DNA of 64,000 bases from Brachionus rotundiformis. Lineage: Eukaryota > Rotifera > Eurotatoria > Ploima > Brachionidae. This document shows positions 22,950 through 34,770 of this stretch, piece by piece. The position numbers and the translations under genes were made by a program. The notes below the pieces were generated by a model. The model was not told the DNA's origin. It saw nothing but the letters and a program-made list of their open reading frames with translations, and made no database searches. The stretch lies in NCBI GenBank assembly GCA_016802295.1, contig JAESIW010000207.1:1750032-1814031 (forward strand), given 5' to 3'. How positions within the stretch are numbered: position 1 is the stretch's first letter; every line of letters begins with the position of its first letter.

Positions 22950-25900
22950 TTAGTCCCATCGGTATTCTTTGAGTTCTTTCATGTCGGTGTCATGATCTTC
23001 GAAGTCCGAATCGGAGTCCGAGCCGGACATAACTGGAGACTCTGGAGTAAATTTAATCAAATCTTTAGAAGGCTGAGTACTTAGATATTCTTTAAATCTT
23101 TTTTCTTTAATGCAAAATAAAAAAAATAAAAAAATTATTTATAAACAAATTATTCTACTTTTTTCATTATCACTGTCAGTTGAGTAATCCAGATTATTAT
23201 ATTCTGATTTTATAAAGCTCGGCTAAAATCTAAATGAGTAAAATTTTCAAAATGTTTTTTCTTAATTACCTTAATGACTGAGCTTAGCAATCGTATCCAA
23301 ATACCAGGATACTTTTTTTTTATTATTACTTTAAAATAATCTACTTCATTAAAAGACTCTACATTATTTTCGATCTCAGAATAAAGCTCCAAATCAAGAC
23401 CATATTTTATTTCGTCAATAGTGCATCTAATATAAATATAAACAACTATTTTTTTAAAAAAAGATATCTATTTACCTAAATGTTAATAAATTAGACCCAA
23501 AATTTAGTTCACAATCTTTAACATTTTTAAGAAAAATCTTTAAATAAACATTGTCACTGTCTTGATCCCAACTACATTTGGGGTAAACATAATCTCTGAA
23601 GAATATAGATTAAAAAAATATCATAAAATTGGTAAAAAGTGTACTTTTTAGGCTGCCAATTAATTGTCGGAATAAGAGTGTCATTAAAGTTGTTATTTGG
23701 TTTTTTAGCAAAAAAAATATTCATTAGAGCCAAGTCAAACTCTTCGGTGATGTCATCCGAGCTAATGTCACTTTTAAAACCATCATTTAAACCATCTTCA
23801 TTATTTAGTGGTTCATTTTTTCCATTTATATCCAAATCAAAATCGGCTGATGATGCATCCGATATTTGGTCACTCTCAACAATGATCTCTTTTTTGGCGA
23901 ATTCATCAAAAAGACAATTTATCTTGTTTAATAAAGTGTCATTTAACTGCAATTGAATTCTTATAAAAGAAAAAATATAAATCTTAATTTAATAAAATAA
24001 TTAAAAAACCTTTTTATTAAACTGTAAAAATAATCAATTGTATCTGAGCCGAATTGAGTACTTTGATTGAAAATATCAACCAAGTTTTGTACCAACTCAA
24101 AACATTGTTCTAATTTGGATGGCTCATCTTTGAATAATTCAATCAGTTGAAAAATTGATTTTAAATAATTAGAATTGTCTATGAGGAAGTGTTTTAAATC
24201 GTCAGAAGATAAAATTAATTCTTTAAGAAAATTGAGCGAAAAATTGGTGACTTCCTTTTTTGTTTTAATTAAAAATTGTTTTCAAAATTTTGAATTTTTA
24301 CTTGTTCATTTTCGTTCATAATAGATAAAAGCTTAGCAAAGCCTTTATTTTGGATGAAATTTTTTACCAATTCACAGTTGTCATTTTTTTTCATCAGTAT
24401 AATCTTGCGAATAAACATCAAAATAAGATGTGTTTGCTTGGAAAAAAAATAAATTAATTAAATTATCTCTTAGTTTATAAAAATAATTTAAAACAAAAGT
24501 TTTATTTGATTTTAATGAAAATGCATTGAGAAAAAATATCAAAAAATGCAGATTAGTAATGAATAAAATTTCTTAATTTTATTAAAATTTAAATTGAAAT
24601 CAGTTAAGCTTTTAATTTACCTTTGAATCGTTGATAAAATGTAGGCCTATGGTCAAGCATTGCAGCAGTCCACTTTCAACAATTTCTTCTTGTTTCATCA
24701 GCTTTAATACGGCCGATTTACAATTAAGAACTTCAAGAAACTGTATTTGTTTATTTAGTTCATTGTTCCTAAATTAAAATAAATAATTTCTAAAATTTAA
24801 TTAAAAAAGCTTAATTATTCTTTTTACTTAATGAACAAGTTAACAAATTGCTTTGCCAATTGAGTTGATTGATTATCACTTTGGTCACTAATGTTGAACA
24901 ATTTTGACTCTTCAATATTGTCAAGTCTAGCGTGACCATTGGCAACCATCTCAAAAGATAAGTCAACATTTTCAGGATAAGCTATTCTATCCAATCTAAT
25001 CAAATATTTAAATGAGTCATGTGTATCTAAGACTTGAGCGCATAAATCAAAAAATCTATCTTCTTTATCACGAGTCAATGAGACAAAAAAATCAATGGCC
25101 TCTTTAGGCCAGTCATGATTGTTATTTAGATCACATTTGGCCGGTTTAATACTGTCAATTGAGCATTCAATGGCTTGGAATGGTAAAAGACGAACAAATT
25201 TTGAAGTAATTGGATAAACCTCATCAATTGTGACCAAATTCACATCTCCATAATCAACAAAAAATACCTTTACCATACCATCATCCAAAACATCCAAAAT
25301 TTCTGCTCTGTTATACTCAGACTTGTTAAATACTATACAATATAATGATTTACAAATACTCCTCAAATAGCCTATTGTACTTTTATTGATACTTTGTCTA
25401 ATCGATAGAGTTCTTTTCCAAAAAGCAAGATCTTCCGAAGCTTTTTCTTCTTCGGACTCTATCTCTACAAAGCGATCGTCATTTTTGTCTTCTCTAATAC
25501 GATTTTTTGGCCTATAGTTTTCTTTTATATTAATAATTTTTTGTATGTATTTTTCAATATCGTCATTTAAGCTTAGTAAATTTTCATAGAATTTTATTAA
25601 TTGAAGATAAATTTTGTCCATAGAGTCTTGAATTGAGCTTAGATATACCATGTTATCAGTATGGGATTTTTTGTTCAGATACGAAAAGTCTGGCTTGAAA
25701 TCGTTTTCTTTACAGTTGTCTAAATCGTAGAACAAATCGTAGAAATCATTTGCATTTTGTTTAATTTTTGTTAAGTTATCTTCTAATCTTGGCACATAAA
25801 GACCATTGTCTTGGAACAAACTGCGAAGTCTGCTCAAATGTGATGGATACTTGACGCCATAGTTGTTTTCAATTAGCTCTGACTGTATTGAGTCCTCTCT

Positions 25901-28900
25901 CACCATTAGGTCCAAGTTTTTTAGATGCTTGTATGAAGTGATTGGATGTAGCCAAAGAGTAGAGCCTTGAATTTAATTAAAGCTTAATTTGACAATTTTT
26001 TTCTAATTTAAGTACCAGCAGCTAGCTGAATTTTTCCAATAAACTCTTTATGCTTTTGAAGCTTTTCACTGATGAAGACTCTTGATTGCACGGACCATGT
26101 CAAGTCTTTTTCTATAGGTCTTATGTCACATAGATAAATTTCAATTGCCTAAAATAATGAATTCAATTAATTAAAAGTTTATTTAAAAATTTTAAGCAAA
26201 AGCCATAAATTATTTTACACAAATTCTATCTGATGAATTTTCTAATAAGATTATACAGACCTGAATATTACTGTTTCAAATGTTTGGTTTAACCAGAGTA
26301 TTTGNNNNNNNNNNNNNNNNNNNNNNNNNNNNNNNNNNNNNNNNNNNNNNNNNNNNNNNNNNNNNNNNNNNNNNNNNNNNNNNNNNNNNNNNNNNNNNNN
26401 NNNNNNNNNNNNNNNNNNNNNNNNNNNNNNNNNNNNNNNNNNNNNNNNNNNNNNNNNNNNNNNNNNNNNNNNNNNNNNNNNNNNNNNNNNNNNNNNNNNN
26501 NNNNNNNNNNNNNNNNNNNNNNNNNNNNNNNNNNNNNNNNNNNNNNNNNNNNNNNNNNNNNNNNNNNNNNNNNNNNNNNNNNNNNNNNNNNNNNNNNNNN
26601 NNNNNNNNNNNNNNNNNNNNNNNNNNNNNNNNNNNNNNNNNNNNNNNNNNNNNNNNNNNNNNNNNNNNNNNNNNNNNNNNNNNNNNNNNNNNNNNNNNNN
26701 NNNNNNNNNNNNNNNNNNNNNNNNNNNNNNNNNNNNNNNNNNNNNNNNNNNNNNNNNNNNNNNNNNNNNNNNNNNNNNNNNNNNNNNNNNNNNNNNNNNN
26801 NNNNNNNNNNNNNNNNNNNNNNNNNNNNNNNNNNNNNNNNNNNNNNNNNNNNNNNNNNNNNNNNNNNNNNNNNNNNNNNNNNNNNNNNNNNNNNNNNNNN
26901 NNNNNNNNNNNNNNNNNNNNNNNNNNNNNNNNNNNNNNNNNNNNNNNNNNNNNNNNNNNNNNNNNNNNNNNNNNNNNNNNNNNNNACATAGATAAATTTC
27001 AATAGCCTAAAATAATGAATTCAATCAGTTAATTAATTAAAAGTTTATTTAAAAATTTTAAGCAAAAGCCATAAATTATTTACACAAATTCTATCTGATG
27101 AACTTTCTAATAAGATTATACAGACCTGAATATTACTGTTTCAAATGTTTGGTTTAACCAGAGTATTTGGATGTAATAGATATATATGTAATTTTTAATT
27201 TACCTATTAAAACTATAATAATATTTAGAAGAATTTCAATATTTTTCATTAATCATTTCACACAATGGAATAGTGATAGTAATTAATATTAATTTTTTTA
27301 TGATGTTATTTCCAAAATGATTATAAAGATCTGAATAATGCTGTTCAAAAATTAGGTTTTAATAGATATATGTATTTTTTTCATTTATCTATTAAAACTA
27401 TGATGATATAAACAAGAATTTTAGTATATTTCGTTACTAACAATTTAACAAACTGAAATACCACTAATTCAATTACTTTTAATAGACTTAAGATTTTTTC
27501 AAACTATTTTATCTTGTCTATATTAAAATTTTTATTTGATTTATATTAATAAAATAAATTAGAATAGGTAGCTATTTATTTAACTTCTATAGACATTTAT
27601 TTGAACAAAACCAACCTGTGGAGGTAAAATTTTAAATTGATCTGGTAGTTTAATCAAGTCCTGTGCAGATATGTGAAATTTGGAACCATAATCAATGCAT
27701 TTAACTATAAGTTCGAAAGCTATTTGTCCATCTTTTCGAATAACCTCTTCTATTTTAATTCTTAAAGAATATTTGAAATTTTTAAATTTTACCATAAGTG
27801 TCATAAATTACCTTTTGAACATGCTTGTGTTGGTATCCTTAAAGGCATACATTTCATAGTCTTTAAACTTGCTCATATACTTGACATTACTGGTGTCCGA
27901 GAAATAAAGCTGGATGCTCAAGTCGAGCTCTTTGAATTGGTCATAGCATACATCTGACTCTTTGTTCAAACCTTGATGGGAAATAATATTCGCATAAAAA
28001 TGATTAGTATCTTTTATAAAAGATATTTTAAATCTGACATATCCTTCTGTTGGTATTGTCAAATCTTTATCTAAAAAGTCCACTTGGTCGGCTTTAATGT
28101 TCGGTTTGTGTCTGTATTTACAGCTATTCGGACTTGGATTCATACACGATCCAAAAGTCTTAACATAGGGACACAGTGGATAGTCTAGCTTTAGTTCTTC
28201 TTTTTTTGACCGGCATTCTTCAGCCATTTTCAAGAAGCCTTCTGGAAAATCGCTTTTTTTGTAGCCAATTCGGCACAAAAAATTCAGCAAACTGTCAGCA
28301 AACGGGTTCGAAGACTTGGTTAACATAATATACGAGCATAGGCGATCTGACTCTTTGTCTATCAATTGGTAATTGTTGGTAAGCACCACTCTAAACGATT
28401 CATCACTTTTTGGCTCATCATCATTGACCTCTGTAAATTCTCTTTTCTGCATGAAGTATCCTCTCATGGTCCACAAACGCAAAGCATAAGCTGTCTTGGT
28501 CAGTGGAAAATCGTAGTTTATCACACATTTCACACTATTTATATTTATTTGCTCAAGCATTTGCTGCTGAATGACCATGAGCAAACCTTGACTCTGTTTC
28601 TGATTCCATTTTTCTTCAAGTATGCGAATTTTGACCGATCTGGACTCGTGAGTAACACAATCCAATTCTATGTGACATTTTTTAAATAAATAATCATATA
28701 ATTTCATTGTTCTTTCGAATGTATTGGCACATATAAGAACATTTTTATCCCTATTTTTCTCTATTAGCTCTCTAATATAGCTGCCTTTGCTGAATGTTTG
28801 GTCAACTTCAATATCTTTTAGGACATGGAGAGTCTGACCGTAAAAAGAAGCCTCCAATTTATTGCCAATTATAAATGCTGGCTTGATTAAAAATTTGTCT

Positions 28901-30867
28901 ATAAATTTTTTAAGTTTAGTTGACCAAAAATGAGATATAAGAATAAACTGAGCTCGGTAATGTAGCTCACTGATTTCAATAAAATTTGTATAGACCTCCA
29001 TTAGAGTTTTGATTTGTAGTGGAAATTTTTCCAACAACATGTATGCTTGGTCAAAAACAATATATCTGAGTCGTTCCAGGTTTGTCTTGGCTGCGCCAAT
29101 AGCTCTTAGAAGACAAAAAGGGGTAGCTGCTATCAAAATATCGATTCCGTTTGCCAATGGTACATCATATTGGCTCTCATGTCCGCCGCCTTGGATCATC
29201 AATGCTTTCAGCTTATCTCTTCCATTTATTCTTGAATCTATTTGAATTATTTGATTGATTAATTCGTATATTTTTTGGGCATTTTCTGACGAGGCACAAA
29301 CTACCAACAATATGGGACCATTTTCGCATTGAGATTGGGCAATTGATCTTTTGACAAAGCCGGTTTCGATTTTTTTTTTAATCTGCTGAGTTGATTTTTC
29401 AAGTAGTAGGCTCATTAGTGGAACTATGAACGAAATAGGGGAGTATTTGAGCGAGTTATGCTCGTCCGGCATAAAAAAACAGTGTAATCCGTGTAAAATA
29501 CATGGCCATAAGTACGAGTCCAGATTGGAAACAGTCAGAATTCCTTGTAAGCTTAAAAAATCACGAACTGGTGGGTAAATGCGTTGATCTTTGGTGCCAG
29601 ATATTGGGGTTACTGGAGTATTGTGTAAGAGAACGTATGGATCCATTGTTTGGCACGGGTTTTCCCCAGTGGCTTTTGAACCTCTTTTTATATATTTTTC
29701 CAAGTCGAGTAAGTTTGAGAACTTGTTGTCCAGTTTATCTTGGTCAATAACAGTACTGGCAATTGATCTTACGCTCGTGTTGAGTCTTTCTTCTTCTAGA
29801 GAGCTGTTTTGGACTTTAGTCACCTTGGTTACATGGATTGTTCTGAGAGAGTTTTTAAGTGCAGATTTTATAAAATCCAGATTGTCAAAGTTTTTCCTAT
29901 GAACTATTGGATCTATGGTCACTTTTCTTAGTGATTGTTGGTAATGAAATTTTAGATTCTTGATGGTCATCGAATTCAAGGCACTTGGTTCAAATTTTTT
30001 GTTTCTGCTCAGCCAAAAAGCAAATTTATTCTCAACTAAGAGATCATTTACACTCATTAGGTGACAGTCGGCATCATCTTTTCGATTTAAGTAGATGTAC
30101 AGTTTTACCAAATTTGTTGTGGGCTCACATTCTTTTTCAATATATTCTGCATATATTTGATCCGACACTTTAATTAAATTTAATTCAATTTAAACAAATA
30201 ATTCACTAAAATATTTTTAAAGGAAATTATCATTTAATATAATGTAAAAAATCTTAATTTAAAAATTTATTTGTCTATTTAGATAAAAATTTTTATTGTG
30301 GAAATGATAATTAGTGTAGAATTTGATATAAAACTTTAATTTAGTTTAATAATTGTATTCTTTATTTAATAAATAAAAATTAAATCTTACTCTTTTTAAT
30401 TTCGGACATAAATCTGACACTTGCTGGAGACCAATTGTCCGTGCTAGATAAAAAAGTGAATATTTTAATTTAGATTAAGTATGTTTGGTATACTTGGGAT
30501 GTATGCCATATAGAGAGCATTTTTTTGCCAAAGGAGGCAAGCGCTTCAATGCTTCATTTCGAATAATTTGGCAACAGTTTTTTGGAATTGTGATACGCTC
30601 GGCCAAGTCTATCATAAACAAAGAGAAACAATTCAATCGAAAACTTGCGATTTGGTCCAAAACTCGAGCCCGATAAAATTTGTCACTGCTCATATCATAG
30701 AAAGAAATTATGTCATCGGCATCTAGGTAATTTTCATTTGTCAAAGAACCATTATTTTGTTCTTGTCTTAAATATTCACTTATTAAATTGATAAATTGAC
30801 CAGGGTTTTTTTCAGCAATCCAAAAATCGGACGGACTGGTATATCTTAAAATCTCAACAAGCTTCAT
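22950..30867 (-). CDS. TDRD12: TDRD12-like Tudor / degenerate DEAD-box helicase / CCCH / CS-domain protein
   Basis: A long multi-exon gene. The N-terminal Tudor domain is exon 30867-30491, continuing at 30444-30393. The main exon 30167-27812 carries a two-lobed DEAD-helicase fold and a CCCH zinc finger (CPYVKTFGSC..SCKYRHKP). A second Tudor spans 27760-27616 and 26148-26016. A third lies at 25915-24824 (VFFVDYGDVNLV). An acidic helical repeat-like region (24750-23600) follows, then a CS (p23-like) domain (about 23570-23210: CSWDQDSDNVYLKIFLKN) and an acidic tail ending at 22950. This order is that of TDRD12 and the insect Yb proteins, germline nuage factors in piRNA biogenesis. Helicase motifs are eroded: GKT is absent at motif I (HNSLKYS), DEAD is DQAY, and motif III reads SHFW. 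I therefore infer an RNA- or protein-binding scaffold rather than an active ATPase. An assembly gap lies within the gene. Confidence 0.9.
26128..26304. repeat. Gap-flanking duplicate, left copy (partner 26986-27169)
   Basis: This 177-bp stretch contains the start of the Tudor exon (coding IEIYLCD on the minus strand), its splice acceptor and upstream intron. It reappears at 26986-27169 with a few substitutions and small indels. The left copy ends exactly where the N run begins. Confidence 0.9.
26305..26985. other. Assembly gap (681 N)
   Basis: A run of undetermined bases inside the TDRD12-like gene. ORFs called across it are meaningless. Confidence 1.
26986..27169. repeat. Gap-flanking duplicate, right copy (partner 26128-26304)
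   Basis: It begins at the first base after the N run. It carries the acceptor and first 21 coding bases of the same Tudor exon (27006 downward) plus the same intron sequence. Differences from the left copy include AATTG versus AATAG and an extra segment of about 8 bases in the intron. Confidence 0.9.
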
Positions 30868-31368
30868 TATCTAAATTGACTTTTATGATTTTATAAATGT
30901 GCTTCACTAACAAATGAAGCTGAATATTAATTGAAAAAGATATGCTAAGTAAATGTACAATTTGGCCTATTATTGTACAATAAATTTAGAGTTTTTAATT
31001 TTTTTTTTAAAATTGTTATTCTGCACAGAATTTTACAGAATATTACCACTACCATTCATTTTTACCTGAATAAAATTTTTAAGATTGATTACAAATCTAT
31101 TAATTGATTATTGGGAAATTATCCAAATTTCAGACATCTTGAAGTTGATGATCAATTCAAAGGGATTATCTTTAGATACTAGAATTAATCTGTTATTTAA
31201 TATGAATATTTTTAATGTAACACGCTTTACATGCTATGTAAATTAGAAAAATAACAAATTTTATAAGATTAGATTGATTTTTAAATTTATTAGCTTATTT
31301 TTTGTAAAGTTTAATTTTTGTAATTTCAAAAATTATTATATTAGATGATTTATTTGTAATTTAATATT
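30868..31368. other. Upstream region of the TDRD12-like gene
   Basis: AT-rich sequence probably containing the promoter of the minus-strand TDRD12-like gene. No coding sequence seen. Confidence 0.5.
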
Positions 31369-31653
31369 CGCATTGTGAAATTTGGAACAAAAAACAAAAG
31401 CTAAATATCAAAAATGCCAAAGCTCAAGTTCAGAAGGAGCAAATCATGTTCCGTGAATTGTATCACTTGGTACATCCTTTGTACCGCCAATATTATGAGT
31501 CTGCTAAACTCGGCAATAATTCTGCGAAACTTAGAACTTTGTGTACCAAGGATGTACCAGGTATTTCAACAGAGCATGTTTTGCTTTTTTAGAACTTCAG
31601 CTTTAGCATTTTTGATATTTTGTTTTTGTTTTTTGTACTAAATTTAACAATGC
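31369..31653. repeat. Long imperfect palindrome (foldback element or hairpin RNA locus)
   Basis: The left arm (about 31369-31484) and right arm (about 31543-31653) are inverted copies of each other at roughly 80 percent identity by eye, with a spacer of about 58 nt. The best-matched inner part is GGTACATCCTTTGTAC at 31469 against GTACCAAGGATGTACC at 31543. The outer ends match as GCATTGT. A transcript would fold into a hairpin of about 110 bp. The region is somewhat GC-richer than its surroundings and has a short plus-strand open frame that is probably incidental. It could be a foldback/MITE-type element or an endogenous hairpin-siRNA source. Confidence 0.75.
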
Positions 31654-32469
31654 CAGAAGTAACAGGGGATCAACTTCTAATGAAATGAACTTATCAATGG
31701 ATTGAAAAATTTTTTTTTAATTTGTATATTTTTTAAATTTACATTACTTATAAGGCCTGTTACATTGAAATTATTTAAATTAAATTTAATATTAATTTAA
31801 ATATCTAAAGATAAACTGATCAACTTCAAGATGCCAAATTTATATATTAAAAAATCAACTTAAAATATCAAGATTGATTAATAATAACAAATCTTTTTTA
31901 TTTTTAAATAATTTGAACAATAAAAAATTAATTAATACGTAATTAAATAAACAAGATTACAACTAAATAGTACATAATATATAAACTTTTTTTAAAATTG
32001 TTATCGCTAATTTAATAAAATTCCTATTAATCTGATGAAACCATAACTGATTAAATTGTGAATCAACTATTGATAAATGTCATCATTAAGAACATTTAGT
32101 AATTAATTAAATGTTTACACAAACTCTTCCTTAATGAGATTTACCTTAAAATAATGAAAAACTCAATAAATTTTTGCTAAGTTACATAATAAAAACAAAA
32201 TTTATATCATTTATTAAATATTGTTTTTTTTTAATTCTTAAAGAAATTACGTAATTATTTAAGTGGTAAAAAAATCAGAATTTGCCAAGATCCAATATAT
32301 TACCGGCCTTAAAGATAGAAATTTTTAATTTTGAACATTTGTTAAGTTAGTTTTGACCAAAAAAATTAAACTGAATTTCTCAATGGCATAGCAATCAAAG
32401 CATCCTTTTTAATTCAGGTATTAATAAAAGTTTACTTTCCAAATATTCTAAACCATTAGGTCTGATAGA
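31654..32469. other. Upstream region of SART1
   Basis: AT-rich sequence with no gene, presumably holding the SART1 promoter and 5' UTR. Pyrimidine-rich AG sites near 32417 and 32459 could be splice or trans-splice acceptors just before the SART1 ATG. Confidence 0.45.
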
Positions 32470-34770
32470 ATGGACTCAAAAAAATCCAAATCTTCGTCGT
32501 CGCGTTCGCGCCGTCGCTCCGGTTCAAGCGAGGAACGATCGCACAAATCGTCATCCAAGCGCAAAAATCACAGCTCAGATGAATCGAACGACAGCGACCG
32601 CGACGATCGACGGCACAGAGACCGACGTGAAAGGAAGGAAAAGCAGTCTAAGACAGATGAGTCGGGTGGTGCTGCCGAGAATTTGTCGCTGTCAATAGAA
32701 GAGACCAACAAGCTGAGAGCCAAACTAGGCCTCAAGCCATTGTCTGTCGATGACCAAAACAAAGAGAAGCAAAAAGAAGGCGTCACTGGCAAAAAGACCT
32801 ACATTGACAAGGACACTAACCAAGAATTCGAGCATTTGCCAGCCAAAAATTTGACTGATATCCGAGAGCAGAAAGAATTCAGGCAAAAATTGGAAGAGCA
32901 GCGGGAAAAGCGCCGCTTGGCCGACAAAATACGCCGAGTGAAGACCATAGCTGAGCAAGAGTCCGATTCGGACTCGGAGTCGGCCGATGTCTGGGTGCAA
33001 AAGCTCAAGCAAAAGGAAGAGGCCGCCAAAAAGGCCAAACTCCTCGAAGAAATGGACCAGCAGTATTTGGCAGAGACCGAAACTGCTAAGACAAAAAAAT
33101 ACACATCGTCCAACCTCAAGGGTCTCAGGGTCGAGCACGATCAGACCAAGTTCACCGAGGGCCAAGAAGTTGTGCTCACACTCAAGGACAGGAACATAAT
33201 CAAAGGCAGCGGGGTCAATTTGGAGCTGGATGAGGAGGATGATGCCGATGTACTGGTCAATGTGAATCTACTTGATGACGAGAGAGCATCGAAAAATGTG
33301 GACAACAAGAAGAAAAAGCCCGAGTACAAGCCCTATGACGAGTTTGACGAAGATGGTAATTACAGACCCAATGTCATATTGGACAAATATGACGAAGAGT
33401 TGAATGGTGAGCAAAAAAAGTCGTTTAGACTAGGCACCAAAGGCGTCTATGACACCAGCGATGACAAGTTTATCCAAAGATTGGAGGACGAGCACAAATC
33501 CAGGGCGGTCAAGCTGGACATGCTGAACGAGCTCAAGATGGCCAGTGATTACATGACTGCTCAAGAGATGGAAAAATTCAAAAAGCCCAAAAAAACGCGC
33601 AGGATAATGCGCAAGAACAAGAGCCTGAAGGCCGAAGAGTTGGCGCCTGTGGGCGAAAAAAAGGCGCACACTAAGCCCAAAATGGCCGAGAGCGAATCAG
33701 TGGAGAAAAAAATAAATTTAGATGATTTTAAGTTTAAGGCAGAGGAGAGCAGTGACGAGGGAGAAATACGCTCTAGTGGTGACGAGAGCGACATTGACTT
33801 GACCAAATTGGACAATGCTCAAGATATCAAGGAAATTATTGAGCAAGAAAATCAGCTGTTGGATGATTTGCAGATGGTTTTGGACAGGACTAGGAAAAAA
33901 GTGACCAAATCAATAGTTTATGAGAGTGTTGAGGCGAAAGGGGAAGAGATGCAGTCGAATGGAGACATGGTCTCGTTCGACAGCTTGACCACAGTCAAGG
34001 AGGAAGAGATAAGCGAGGAAAAGGACGCGCTCACTTTGGACACCATATCTGAGTTTTGTCGGGGCATTGGTTCGGAGATGAAGCGCGAGGAGGATGAGGT
34101 CGAGACTGGGTACAAGAGAGCTGAGGAAAAGATGGAGAGCGATGAAGAGTTTAACTTGAGCGATGTGGAGGCCGAGGTCGAGAATGAAAAAAATCAACAA
34201 GATGAAGATAGTGATGTGGATGGGGCCAATGTTCTTGACGAGGAGCCCATTATTGACCGGGGCATTGGTGCAGCGCTCAAGTTGGCAGTAAACAAGGGCT
34301 ATTTGGCCAAAGAGAAGGAAAAACAGTTTGCCAAATTGGCCAAAAGCAGCATCGAGGCCAAAAATTACACTGTCGAAGAGAGAAATTATTATGATATTGA
34401 TGACAAGTACAATCGGGTGAGGGAAAAGTTCTTTGGTCCATTGGTGGATTTTGAAGAGAAAAGAAACTACAAGCCAGACATTAAGTTGGACTATTATGAC
34501 GAAAAGGGCCATGCTATGAATGAGAAAGAAGCTTTTAGATATTTGTCGCACAAATTTCACGGAAAGGGACCTGGCAAAAAGAAGACAGAGAAGCGTTTGT
34601 CCAAGTTTAAAGAAAAAGAGACCATGAGCAAGATGAGCTCGGTGGACACGCCGCTCAATACTGTCGAGCTTTTGATTGAAAAGCAGAAAAATCTCCAACA
34701 ACCATTTGTTGTGCTCAGCGCTCCAAAGGGAAAGCAGGAACAGTACGCTTATTTGAGAAAATTGTTTTAA
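32470..34770 (+). CDS. SART1: U4/U6.U5 tri-snRNP-associated protein 1 (SART1/Snu66)
   Basis: An intronless 766-residue nuclear splicing factor that helps recruit the tri-snRNP to the pre-spliceosome. The N-terminus is an RS-like domain (repeated SR/RS/RR pairs, residues 1-60), then SIEETNKLRAKLGLKPL, the SART1 family hallmark. The block around residue 218 (LKGLRVEHDQTKFTEGQEVVLTLKD), RPNVILDKYDEE, FRLGTKGVYD and MTAQEMEKFKKPKK follow. The C-terminal part holds EPIIDRGIGAALKLAVNKGYL and the tail segments YKPDIKLDYYDEKGHAM and LSHKFHGKGPGKKKTEKR. Length is close to the animal family. It is much GC-richer than its surroundings, and many antisense open frames across it are shadows. Lack of introns contrasts with most neighbours. 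Confidence 0.97.
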   Translation: MDSKKSKSSSSRSRRRSGSSEERSHKSSSKRKNHSSDESNDSDRDDRRHRDRRERKEKQSKTDESGGAAENLSLSIEETNKLRAKLGLKPLSVDDQNKEKQKEGVTGKKTYIDKDTNQEFEHLPAKNLTDIREQKEFRQKLEEQREKRRLADKIRRVKTIAEQESDSDSESADVWVQKLKQKEEAAKKAKLLEEMDQQYLAETETAKTKKYTSSNLKGLRVEHDQTKFTEGQEVVLTLKDRNIIKGSGVNLELDEEDDADVLVNVNLLDDERASKNVDNKKKKPEYKPYDEFDEDGNYRPNVILDKYDEELNGEQKKSFRLGTKGVYDTSDDKFIQRLEDEHKSRAVKLDMLNELKMASDYMTAQEMEKFKKPKKTRRIMRKNKSLKAEELAPVGEKKAHTKPKMAESESVEKKINLDDFKFKAEESSDEGEIRSSGDESDIDLTKLDNAQDIKEIIEQENQLLDDLQMVLDRTRKKVTKSIVYESVEAKGEEMQSNGDMVSFDSLTTVKEEEISEEKDALTLDTISEFCRGIGSEMKREEDEVETGYKRAEEKMESDEEFNLSDVEAEVENEKNQQDEDSDVDGANVLDEEPIIDRGIGAALKLAVNKGYLAKEKEKQFAKLAKSSIEAKNYTVEERNYYDIDDKYNRVREKFFGPLVDFEEKRNYKPDIKLDYYDEKGHAMNEKEAFRYLSHKFHGKGPGKKKTEKRLSKFKEKETMSKMSSVDTPLNTVELLIEKQKNLQQPFVVLSAPKGKQEQYAYLRKLF

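Noticed and set aside
26276..27005. Four long open frames across 26305-26985
   Set aside because: They are made of N; no residues are determined.
31414..31641. Plus-strand ORF inside the palindrome, and an alternative frame (KAQVQKEQIMF...)
   Set aside because: The sequence is an inverted repeat, so open frames arise from the arm composition. No recognised protein family.
32568..34701. Many minus-strand and alternative-frame ORFs across SART1, up to 263 codons
   Set aside because: They are shadows of a GC-rich, repetitive plus-strand coding sequence and show no domain of their own.
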